In this document: positions 6,745-12,636 of the stretch, in pieces | Numbering within the stretch: position 1 is the stretch's first letter | Layout of the letters: each line of letters begins with the position of its first letter | NCBI GenBank assembly: GCA_012518325.1 | Contig: JAAYSR010000096.1 | Location: 1 to 12,636, forward strand | Origin: Bacillota bacterium | GTDB lineage: Bacteria > Bacillota > Limnochordia > Darwinibacteriales > Darwinibacteriaceae | Direction of reading: 5' to 3' | DNA length: 12,636 nucleotides | Made by a program: the position numbers and the translations under genes | The notes under the pieces: model-generated | Databases searched by the model: none | Told to the model about the DNA's origin: nothing | What the model saw: only the letters and a program-made list of their open reading frames with translations

Positions 6745-7722
6745 ATGGTATCCACCATCTTTTCCCAGACTAACATTGCGATTATCTGGGACTTTGACAA
6801 AACCTTGATTCCCGGTTACATGCAGGAGCCCTTGTTTAAGCATTATAATGTAGACGGACGCACATTTTGGCGTGAAGTCAACGCTTTACCCGATCACCTG
6901 ACGAGAAAAGGCCAGGAAATGGTGGCTGCCGACAGCATCTACCTGAACCATATTTTAACCTACGTCCGGGCTGGAATCTTTAAGGGACTGAACAACAGGC
7001 TGCTGCGGGAACTAGGTGGTGAACTGGAGTTCTATCCTGGACTGCCCGAGTTTTTCCCTGCTGTCAAAGAGCATGTGGCCAACAATCCCCTTTACAGCAA
7101 ATACGATATCAAAGTCGAGCATTATATTGTCAGCACTGGGCTGCGCCAGATGATTCTAGGGAGCAAGATAGCACAGTACACAGACGGCATCTGGGCCTGC
7201 GAGTTTGTAGAGCACAGGCTGCCCCCTGGCTATCTGACCCACGGCATTCCTGAACAGAATGAAAGTGAGGTTACAATTCAGGATATCAGTTACATCATCG
7301 ACAATACGACTAAGACCAGAGCCCTGTTTGAGATCAACAAAGGCGTCAACAAAATTAAGGAAATTGATGTCAACACCAATATTCCACGGGAGGATCGGCG
7401 GATCCCCTTTGAAAACATGATTTATATCGCAGACGGTCCCAGCGATATCCCCGTCTTTTCCCTGGTAAACCAAAACGGGGGCAGGACCTTCGGCGTTTAT
7501 TCCAAGGGTTCGAAAGAAGAGTTTGCCCAAATTAATGAACTGCAGAAACAGGGCAGGGTGCATTCTTTCGGTGAAGCGAACTATGAGCCCAATACCCAGA
7601 CCTATATGTGGATCATGAACGCTGTGGATGAGATTGCTACATCTATCGTAAAAAACCGCGAGTGGCTGCTTAAGCACAGGACAGGCGAGTCGCCGCGACA
7701 TCTCAACGAACAGGGGGAGTAG
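6745..7722 (+). CDS. HAD superfamily phosphatase-like protein
   Basis: The 325-residue protein has all HAD motifs: WDFDKTL (15-21) with nucleophile Asp16 and acid/base Asp18, VSTG (129-132) with Ser130, a lysine-containing stretch DNTTKTRALFEINKG (186-200) and YIADGPSDIPVFS (227-239) with Asp230 and Asp234. The order and the helical insert after motif I (about 25-95) resemble the phosphoserine-phosphatase-like subgroup with a C1 cap. It probably removes phosphate from a small metabolite or protein; the substrate is unknown. It is longer than a minimal HAD (about 220), with an extra segment at 150-220 and a charged C-terminal tail. ATG 6745 follows the sfsA stop codon directly, with AAGGAGG at 6730-6736 inside sfsA. 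The gene ends two bases before a kinase-like gene. Confidence 0.88.
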   Translation: MVSTIFSQTNIAIIWDFDKTLIPGYMQEPLFKHYNVDGRTFWREVNALPDHLTRKGQEMVAADSIYLNHILTYVRAGIFKGLNNRLLRELGGELEFYPGLPEFFPAVKEHVANNPLYSKYDIKVEHYIVSTGLRQMILGSKIAQYTDGIWACEFVEHRLPPGYLTHGIPEQNESEVTIQDISYIIDNTTKTRALFEINKGVNKIKEIDVNTNIPREDRRIPFENMIYIADGPSDIPVFSLVNQNGGRTFGVYSKGSKEEFAQINELQKQGRVHSFGEANYEPNTQTYMWIMNAVDEIATSIVKNREWLLKHRTGESPRHLNEQGE

Positions 7723-7724
7723 GG

Positions 7725-8675
7725 GTGAAAAACGTTCTTGAACAGTGGGGTCCCGAGTTTGCCTCGGCTGAAGCGCAGCCTTTGAAAGAGGGGGTATGGC
7801 AGCTGGAACTCGGTGCTCAGACCTATATTCTCAAGCGCAGGTCAAATCGGACCCGTGTCTGGGAAGAGTACAATTTGCTGCAGTGGCTGCACAAGCACGG
7901 ACAGCCCATTTCACAGCTGGTTTGCACCAGCGCGGATGTTCCCTGGGCAGAATACCATGGTTTCTTTTATGTGCTGTACCCGTATTTGGCTGGGACGCCC
8001 GGCGATGACCTTGATCTGTTTGAACAAACCCTGGCCCGTCAGGCGGGCTCTGCCTTGGCCCGGCTGCATCAGGCTCTGGCTGCCTATGAAGCCAGCTGCG
8101 AGTTTCCCGATTTCAACCTGTTCCAGAAAGTTTCAAGCTATGCCTGGCCGACTGTGCAGAGCTATTCTACAGTAAAATTCTCCAATCGCCTGGAGGACTT
8201 AAGACATGCCATCAGCGCACATTTGGTGAATCCTTACGAAGCTTTGCCGCGGCAGCTGATTCACCGGGACTTTCATCCCGGCAATCTCCTCTTTACCGAT
8301 GGAGAACTGTCGGGAATCCTGGATTTTGACCGCGTGCGGATTGGGGTTCGCCTGTTTGATCTGTGCTACCTTTCTACCGCTGTGCTGAGCAGCTGCTTTA
8401 ATGATCCCAGGCAGCGGGAAGAGTGGCCTTCCTTTGTCAGGGAGCTGATCAAAGGATATGTGACGGTACAGGCGCTGGAGAAGACCGAAGCGTATGTATT
8501 TTTGTATCTGATTTACCTGATCCAGCTTCTCTTTACTGCCTACTACCTCGATGAAGGCAACACCAAGCTGGCCGACTTAAACCTGGCAATCCTCTTTTGG
8601 ATTAACGATCAGCATGATTACCTGGAACCCCTCATTGAAAAAGCCGCCATGGGCAGCGGAGGTGCAGTTGTATGA
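7725..8675 (+). CDS. APH/CotS-type phosphotransferase
   Basis: The 316-residue protein is an aminoglycoside-phosphotransferase-fold kinase. It shows an ATP-lobe lysine in YILKRR (Lys37), a probable paired glutamate (EEYN, 47-50), the catalytic loop LIHRDFHPGNLLF (178-190; Asp182, Asn187) and the metal-binding ILDFDRVRIG (198-207; Asp200). These place it in the family that includes CotS spore-coat kinases, choline and homoserine kinases. In spore-forming Bacillota many such paralogues are annotated CotS-like; the substrate is not determinable here. The start GTG 7725 lies two bases after the HAD gene's stop codon, with GGGGGAG at 7713-7719 overlapping the HAD end. It overlaps the following gene by four bases (ATGA), indicating coupled translation. 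All catalytic residues appear intact. Confidence 0.88.
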   Translation: MKNVLEQWGPEFASAEAQPLKEGVWQLELGAQTYILKRRSNRTRVWEEYNLLQWLHKHGQPISQLVCTSADVPWAEYHGFFYVLYPYLAGTPGDDLDLFEQTLARQAGSALARLHQALAAYEASCEFPDFNLFQKVSSYAWPTVQSYSTVKFSNRLEDLRHAISAHLVNPYEALPRQLIHRDFHPGNLLFTDGELSGILDFDRVRIGVRLFDLCYLSTAVLSSCFNDPRQREEWPSFVRELIKGYVTVQALEKTEAYVFLYLIYLIQLLFTAYYLDEGNTKLADLNLAILFWINDQHDYLEPLIEKAAMGSGGAVV

Positions 8676-9844
8676 AGAATAGGGAAGGACTTGACCTTCT
8701 ATTGGCAGAGGTCGCGGAGGGGCGCCTGCTGGCCTGTACTTTAAGCAAGCCCCGGACAAAGGACAATCCCTATCACAAGGTTACGGTGCGCCCCCTTGAG
8801 TTAAAGGGGCGCTTGGTCTATCAGGCGGCCTATCATTATGAGCAAAAGGTGATCCACGAGAACCTGGGGCTGCAGGAGGCGGAGAGACTGCTGGCGGAGC
8901 TCATGCAAGGAGTGTTCAGGCAGGGGCATTTCTTTACCTCGGCGGCTGACTGGCAGGTTTTGGTGAACAAAAAGGGAATGCTGCGGGTTCTGCGGCGCAA
9001 GCCCTCCCGTACCGAACAGGATTTGGACCTGCAGCATAACCGTTCCAAGAACTACATCCTGCAGGAAGGAACCCCCTATCCCTTCCTGGTGGAACTGGGA
9101 GTGATGAACTCGTCTGGCAAAGTGCTGGCCAAGCACTACCACAAGTTCCGTCAGCTGAACAGGTACTTGGAAATTGTTGAGGACTGCATGCCCTACTTAG
9201 AGAAAAACAAGGAACTGCCCTTGCAGATCGTAGATTTCGGCAGCGGCAAAGCTTATCTTACTTTTGCACTTTATCACTACCTAGCAGAGCACCTGCAGAG
9301 GGGTGTCCGCATTTTTGGCCTGGACCTCAAGGAAGATGTGGTGGCCTTTTGCAACGAGACTGCGGCTAGGCTCAACTACCAACACCTGCAGTTTCTCCAT
9401 CAGGACATCAAGGACTTTAGTGCCCGGGGCCAAATTGATCTTGTGGTTTCACTGCACGCCTGCGATACGGCAACCGACTACGCGCTGGCACAGGCGGTGA
9501 AGTGGGGTGCCCAGGTGATACTGGCCGTCCCCTGCTGCCAGCATGAGGTCTTTAGGCAGCTGAACGGGGAGGCAGACCCTGTGCTCTTCCAGCACGGAAT
9601 TCTTAAAGAGCGGACAGCTGCGTTGATTACTGACTCTGCCCGGGCGAAGCTGCTCGAACTGGAAGGATACTCGGTGCAGGTAATGGAATTCATTGATTTG
9701 GAACACACGCCCAAGAATCTGCTGATTCGTGCATTTCGCACGGAAAGTGCCAGGGAAGATGATTCTCGCCGAGAGTACATGCGGTTCAAGGAGTTTTGGG
9801 GCATTGAACCGACGTTGGAGCGCCTTTTGGCACAGGACGGTTGA
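8672..9844 (+). CDS. SAM-dependent methyltransferase, Methyltransf_32 type (METTL25/Trm13-like)
   Basis: The 390-residue protein has a class I SAM-dependent methyltransferase core: motif I DFGSGKAYL (188-196), motif II GLDLK (216-220), QDIKDF (244-249) and motif IV-like SLHACDTATDYAL (260-272). VPCCQHE (286-292) and EHTPKNLLIRAF (344-355) follow. The Cys-Cys-x-His pattern and the HACD motif recall the Methyltransf_32 family, which contains eukaryotic METTL25/RRNAD1 and relatives of the tRNA methylase Trm13, so an RNA substrate is plausible but not shown. The first 150 residues (about 1-155) are a distinct, less familiar domain, with a conserved-looking HNRSKNYIL (122-130) and AKHYHKFRQLNRYLE (153-167). 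ATG 8672 overlaps the kinase stop codon by four bases and has GGAGGTG at 8658-8664. It ends the four-gene run. Confidence 0.87.
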   Translation: MKNREGLDLLLAEVAEGRLLACTLSKPRTKDNPYHKVTVRPLELKGRLVYQAAYHYEQKVIHENLGLQEAERLLAELMQGVFRQGHFFTSAADWQVLVNKKGMLRVLRRKPSRTEQDLDLQHNRSKNYILQEGTPYPFLVELGVMNSSGKVLAKHYHKFRQLNRYLEIVEDCMPYLEKNKELPLQIVDFGSGKAYLTFALYHYLAEHLQRGVRIFGLDLKEDVVAFCNETAARLNYQHLQFLHQDIKDFSARGQIDLVVSLHACDTATDYALAQAVKWGAQVILAVPCCQHEVFRQLNGEADPVLFQHGILKERTAALITDSARAKLLELEGYSVQVMEFIDLEHTPKNLLIRAFRTESAREDDSRREYMRFKEFWGIEPTLERLLAQDG

Positions 9845-9868
9845 CAGCGGCTGTGGTTGTGCTAAAGT
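9841..9868 (+). promoter_or_regulatory. Sigma-A-type promoter of glnS
   Basis: A consensus -35 TTGACA at 9841-9846 is followed, after 16 bases, by TAAAGT at 9863-9868 as a -10 (4 of 6 matches). TGC directly before it forms an extended -10. The -35 hexamer overlaps the stop codon of the upstream methyltransferase gene (9842-9844). Transcription would start near 9875, giving a leader of only about 25 bases to the glnS ATG. There is therefore no room for a T-box or other leader regulator downstream of this promoter. The call rests on sequence match alone. Confidence 0.65.
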
Positions 9869-9899
9869 GGATTAGAAGGAAACAATAGGAGAGGATACG

Positions 9900-11567
9900 A
9901 TGGATACGAAGACAAACGTCCCATCAAACTTTATACGTGATATCATCGATGAGGACTTAGCCAGCGGCAAGCACAAGGCTATTGTAACACGCTTCCCGCC
10001 TGAACCTAATGGGTATTTGCATATAGGGCATGCCAAATCTATATGCTTGAATTTTGGCCTGGCCCGGGATTATAACGGCACTTGCCACCTGCGCTTCGAC
10101 GACACAAACCCTGAGAAGGAAGAGACCGAGTATATCGAGAGCATTATGGAGGATGTACGCTGGCTCGGCTTTGACTGGGGCGAGCATCTGTATTACGCTT
10201 CAGACTACTTTGAGCAGCTGTACAACCTCGCGGTAGAGCTGATTAAGCAGGGCAAGGCCTATGTGTGCGATTTGAGTCCCGAAGAGATCCGCAAGTACCG
10301 TGGGACGTTGACTGAACCTGGCAAGGAAAGCCCTTACCGGAACCGTTCTGTAGCAGAGAACCTGGATTTGTTTGAAAGAATGAGGGCAGGGGAGTTTGAG
10401 GAAGGCAGCCGCGTACTGAGGGCAAAGATCGATATGGCTTCGCCCAACATTGTGATGCGCGATCCCACTTTATATCGCATCCGCAAGGTTTCCCACCACC
10501 GCACAGGGGACAAGTGGTGCATCTATCCTATGTACGACTTTACTCATTGCCTCTCCGATGCCATTGAGAACATCACTCACTCCATCTGTACCTTGGAGTT
10601 TGAGAACAACAGGGCGCTGTATGAGTGGATTCTGGAGCAGGTTTATCCCGAGCCTCATCCTAGGCAGATCGAGTTTGCCCGGCTGAATCTGACCTACACC
10701 ATGATGAGCAAGCGCAAGCTTTTGCAGCTGGTAGAACAGGGAATTGTCAACGGCTGGGATGATCCCCGCATGCCAACCCTCTCCGGACTGCGCCGGCGCG
10801 GCTATACTCCTGCTGCGATTCGAGATTTTGCAGAGCGCATCGGTGTAGCCAAGGCCAACAGCACAGTGGATTATGCGTTCTTAGAGCACTGTTTGCGAGA
10901 GGACTTGAACAAGACCGCTCCTCGGGCCATGGGAGTGCTGCGTCCTTTAAAGGTAGTTATCGAAAACTACCCGGAAGGTCAGGTAGAGTATCTTGAGGCT
11001 TTGAACAATCCTCAGGATCCCGAGGCCGGTACGCGCCAAATCCCGTTTGCCCGTGAAATCTACATTGAACAGGAAGACTTTATGATTGACCCGCCGAAAA
11101 AGTTCTTCCGTCTGGCTCCAGGCCGAGAGGTGCGCCTGCGTTTCGCCTACTTCATCACCTGCACTGACGTGATTAGAGATGATGAGGGCAATATCGTAGA
11201 GCTGCGGGCAACCTATGATCCAGAGACCAAGGGCGGTTCTGCACCTGACGGACGCAAGGTCAAGGCCACTTTGCACTGGGTTGCTGCTGAACATTCCCTG
11301 CCAGTGGAAGTGCGGCTGTACGACCATCTCTTTAAGGTAGAAGATCCAAGTATCGGAGAGTTGGAAGACATTCTGAACCCAGACTCCTTAGAGGTGCTGA
11401 CAGAATCCAGGGTTGAGCTGAACCTGAAAGATGCCAAGCCAGGTGACAAGTTTCAGTTTGAGCGGCAAGGATATTTCTGTGTCGATCCAGATTCAACCCC
11501 AGACAGACTGGTCTTCAATCGGACTGCAGCCCTGCGGGACACCTGGTCAAAGGTGAAAGGGAACTAG
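9900..11567 (+). CDS. glnS: Glutaminyl-tRNA synthetase
   Basis: The 555-residue class I synthetase attaches glutamine to tRNA-Gln in the cytosol. It carries PPEPNGYLHIGHAKS (33-47) with HIGH at 41-44, CHLRFDDTNPEKEE (62-75) as seen in GlnRS (GluRS usually has RxEDTD), IYPMYDFTHCLSDAIE (208-223) and MSKRKL (269-274), the KMSKS equivalent. The C-terminal half (about 340-555) is the beta-barrel anticodon-binding domain of GlnRS. The length equals that of Escherichia coli GlnS. ATG 9900 has AGGAGAGG at 9887-9894 five bases upstream. It has its own promoter at 9841-9868 and terminator at 11581-11614, so it appears to be a single-gene transcription unit. Many Bacillota lack GlnRS and use GatCAB, so this gene probably has a history of transfer; sequence identity would have to be compared to judge. 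Confidence 0.97.
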   Translation: MDTKTNVPSNFIRDIIDEDLASGKHKAIVTRFPPEPNGYLHIGHAKSICLNFGLARDYNGTCHLRFDDTNPEKEETEYIESIMEDVRWLGFDWGEHLYYASDYFEQLYNLAVELIKQGKAYVCDLSPEEIRKYRGTLTEPGKESPYRNRSVAENLDLFERMRAGEFEEGSRVLRAKIDMASPNIVMRDPTLYRIRKVSHHRTGDKWCIYPMYDFTHCLSDAIENITHSICTLEFENNRALYEWILEQVYPEPHPRQIEFARLNLTYTMMSKRKLLQLVEQGIVNGWDDPRMPTLSGLRRRGYTPAAIRDFAERIGVAKANSTVDYAFLEHCLREDLNKTAPRAMGVLRPLKVVIENYPEGQVEYLEALNNPQDPEAGTRQIPFAREIYIEQEDFMIDPPKKFFRLAPGREVRLRFAYFITCTDVIRDDEGNIVELRATYDPETKGGSAPDGRKVKATLHWVAAEHSLPVEVRLYDHLFKVEDPSIGELEDILNPDSLEVLTESRVELNLKDAKPGDKFQFERQGYFCVDPDSTPDRLVFNRTAALRDTWSKVKGN

Positions 11568-11580
11568 CGACAGAACGAAG

Positions 11581-11614
11581 GCCCACGGTTCTAAAGAACC
11601 GTGGGCGCTTTTTT
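11581..11614 (+). terminator. Intrinsic terminator of glnS
   Basis: A perfect 11-base stem, GCCCACGGTTC and GAACCGTGGGC, encloses a TAAA loop (11592-11595) and is followed by GC and a run of six T (11609-11614). It begins 14 bases after the glnS stop codon. The T-run reaches into the luxS stop codon (11613-11615 on the minus strand), so the two genes share these bases. On the minus strand the flank of the stem (CTTCGTTC) has no T-run, so it would be a weak terminator for luxS. Confidence 0.93.
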
Positions 11615-12065
11615 AGGCGTATTTTTCCTTTAAGCCTGCCTGGACCTCCTTGGCATATTCCTGGGCGCCAAAGAGTGAGAGGTCTCGGTAATTGCCGCAT
11701 TGGACTGCGCTCCGGGCAGGAACCGAGTCGGCTGCCAAGATTTTGTCCAGAGAGCGGATCAGGGCCTGGGCTATCTCGGTTTCACTTGCCTCGCCAAGGC
11801 GAATCAAGTAAAAGCCTGTGCGGCAGCCCATGGGGGAAAGGTCAATGACGTCACTGAGTTCTTCCCGGAGAAAGCCTGCTAAAAAGTGTTCCAAGGCGTG
11901 GACGGCACCTGTGGGCATGATGTTTTTGTTCGGCTGGGTAAAGCGAAGGTCATATTTTGTAATAACGTCGCCCTTAGGAGTGTCAATAACCCCTGCCTGC
12001 CGCACATAGGGTGCGTGAACCTTGGTATGGTCCAATGAAAAACTCTCAACTTTGATCGTGGTCAT
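11613..12065 (-). CDS. luxS: S-ribosylhomocysteine lyase, autoinducer-2 synthesis
   Basis: The 150-residue enzyme cleaves S-ribosylhomocysteine to homocysteine and 4,5-dihydroxy-2,3-pentanedione, the AI-2 precursor, as part of the activated methyl cycle. The metal ligands His56 and His60 with Glu59 between them lie in VHALEHFLAGFLR (55-67), Cys81 in PMGCRTGFYL (78-87) is the catalytic cysteine, and Cys123 in CGNYRDLSL (123-131) is the third metal ligand. The length is normal for the family. ATG 12065 is preceded on the minus strand by GGAGGTGG (12070-12077) four bases away. No SAH nucleosidase (mtnN) or methionine gene is adjacent in this window, so it stands alone. It is convergent with glnS and divergent from the cwlD-like gene. 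Confidence 0.98.
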   Translation of the reverse strand: MTTIKVESFSLDHTKVHAPYVRQAGVIDTPKGDVITKYDLRFTQPNKNIMPTGAVHALEHFLAGFLREELSDVIDLSPMGCRTGFYLIRLGEASETEIAQALIRSLDKILAADSVPARSAVQCGNYRDLSLFGAQEYAKEVQAGLKEKYA

Positions 12066-12102
12066 ACTGCCACCTCCATTGTTTTAGTCCAACCCTTTCC
12101 TG

Positions 12103-12130
12103 AATATACATGGGAGGAAAGGGGGGCGAA
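12103..12130 (-). promoter_or_regulatory. Possible luxS promoter
   Basis: On the minus strand a good -10, TATATT (12103-12108; 5 of 6 matches), lies 16 bases downstream of TTCGCC (12125-12130), a poor -35. The transcript would start near 12095 and have a leader of about 30 bases before luxS. This is the only AT-rich stretch between the divergent luxS and cwlD-like genes. The matches are too weak for more than a tentative call. Confidence 0.3.
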
Positions 12131-12132
12131 CC

Positions 12133-12636
12133 ATGCCGCGCTGCAGCTTCATAGTGATACATAAGCGCCAGCTCTTGTATCTGCTTCTCGTTGCCGGCCT
12201 GATTGTGTTATTGTCCATTTATCACTCATATCCTCTTGGCCTGCACACCCTCGGCCTGATTGACCATGAAGCTGTTTATGATATAATGCTTGATCCAGGG
12301 CATGGGGGAATTGATTCAGGCGCCATTGGGGCAGGTGACATTTACGAGAAAGATTATGTCCTGGACATTGTGCTGAAGATGGCTGAAATCCTGCGTTCCC
12401 ACGGGCTTAAGGTGGGGCTGACCAGAGACAGCGACCGTGACGTAAGTCACTTGGTCAGTGAAGGTACCCGCCACCGGCGGGATCTGCTCGGCCGTTTCAA
12501 ACTCATGAATCAGGCCCATCTAGGGATGAGCGTCCATGCCAATGCAGCAAAAAACGAGAAGGAATCAGGGGCCATCGTCTTTTACATGAAAGATCAGTAT
12601 ATTGACAAAATCTATGCTACACTGGTCTTAGAGGAA
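12133..12636 (+). CDS. cwlD: N-acetylmuramoyl-L-alanine amidase, CwlD-like, 5' part
   Basis: This gene is open at the window end after 168 codons. Residues about 12-31 (QLLYLLLVAGLIVLLSIY core) form one hydrophobic segment, a membrane anchor or uncleaved signal. An Amidase_3 domain follows, with the zinc ligands His57 (LDPGHGG, 53-59), Glu72 (YEKDY) and His135 (SVHAN). The segment with DSDRD (99-103) and EGTRHRRDLLGRFKLMNQ (110-127) resembles CwlD, the amidase that makes muramic delta-lactam in spore cortex for germination. ATG 12133 has GGGGGG at 12121-12126 six bases upstream. The general amidase call is strong; the CwlD assignment is likely but would need the missing C-terminus and a spore-forming host. 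It is divergent from luxS, with 67 bases between. Confidence 0.83.
   Translation, partial: MPRCSFIVIHKRQLLYLLLVAGLIVLLSIYHSYPLGLHTLGLIDHEAVYDIMLDPGHGGIDSGAIGAGDIYEKDYVLDIVLKMAEILRSHGLKVGLTRDSDRDVSHLVSEGTRHRRDLLGRFKLMNQAHLGMSVHANAAKNEKESGAIVFYMKDQYIDKIYATLVLEE

Noticed and set aside
6148..6843. A 231-codon open frame on the minus strand inside sfsA and the HAD gene
   Set aside because: It is antisense to well-conserved SfsA and HAD sequence, has no recognisable motif and no good ribosome site, so it is a by-product of the coding strand.
7156..7701. A 181-codon open frame on the minus strand inside the HAD gene
   Set aside because: It mirrors a gene with intact HAD motifs and shows no family features of its own.
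9869..9899. T-box leader before glnS
   Set aside because: The leader is about 25 bases if the promoter call is right, and no T-box core or antiterminator is present.
12105..12110. TATACA as a plus-strand sporulation-type -10 for the cwlD-like gene
   Set aside because: It partly resembles a sigma-E -10, but no matching -35 is found upstream and the leader would be very short.
1..12636. Mobile elements, CRISPR arrays, tRNA genes or a defence island
   Set aside because: I saw no terminal inverted repeats, transposase motifs, spaced repeats or tRNA-like cloverleaf, and nearly all the sequence is accounted for by ordinary chromosomal genes.

Overview
The window looks like a chromosomal, housekeeping-rich stretch from a low-to-mid G+C, probably endospore-forming member of the Bacillota (Clostridia-like, or a related deep lineage). 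The grounds are strong AGGAGG-type ribosome binding sites before nearly every gene, frequent TTG/GTG starts, a DegV-family protein, ATP-dependent PEP carboxykinase, LuxS, a CotS-like phosphotransferase and a CwlD-like spore cortex amidase. No genus can be named from the sequence alone. There is no sign of phage, insertion sequences, CRISPR, tRNA or rRNA. Coding density is very high, and no gene-free gap exceeds about 115 bases.

Layout. (1) 1-4631, all plus strand: the end of a DegV-family gene, pckA, a UPF0178 (YaiI/YqxD) gene, a three-domain NYN-LOTUS-cold-shock-like RNA-binding nuclease candidate, a xylose-isomerase-like TIM-barrel protein and a GNAT acetyltransferase. A strong hairpin separates pckA from the following genes. 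(2) 4561-5895, minus strand: CCA-adding tRNA nucleotidyltransferase with an HD domain, whose 3' end overlaps the acetyltransferase gene tail-to-tail by 71 bases. (3) 6010-9844, plus strand: a tightly packed unit of sfsA, a HAD phosphatase, an APH/CotS-type kinase and a Methyltransf_32-type methyltransferase, with gaps of 0, 2 and -4 bases. (4) 9841-11614: glnS with its own promoter and a textbook intrinsic terminator. (5) 11613-12065, minus strand: luxS. (6) 12133 to the window end, plus strand: the 5' part of a cwlD-like amidase gene, divergent from luxS.

Functionally, several genes touch RNA: the CCA enzyme and GlnRS act on tRNA, and the NYN fusion, the UPF0178 protein and perhaps the methyltransferase are RNA-related by family. 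PEP carboxykinase and LuxS belong to central and methyl-cycle metabolism. I see no obvious defence or mobile system. The parts least explained by known biology are the NYN-LOTUS-cold-shock fusion beside a second PIN-like protein, and the sfsA/phosphatase/kinase/methyltransferase unit.
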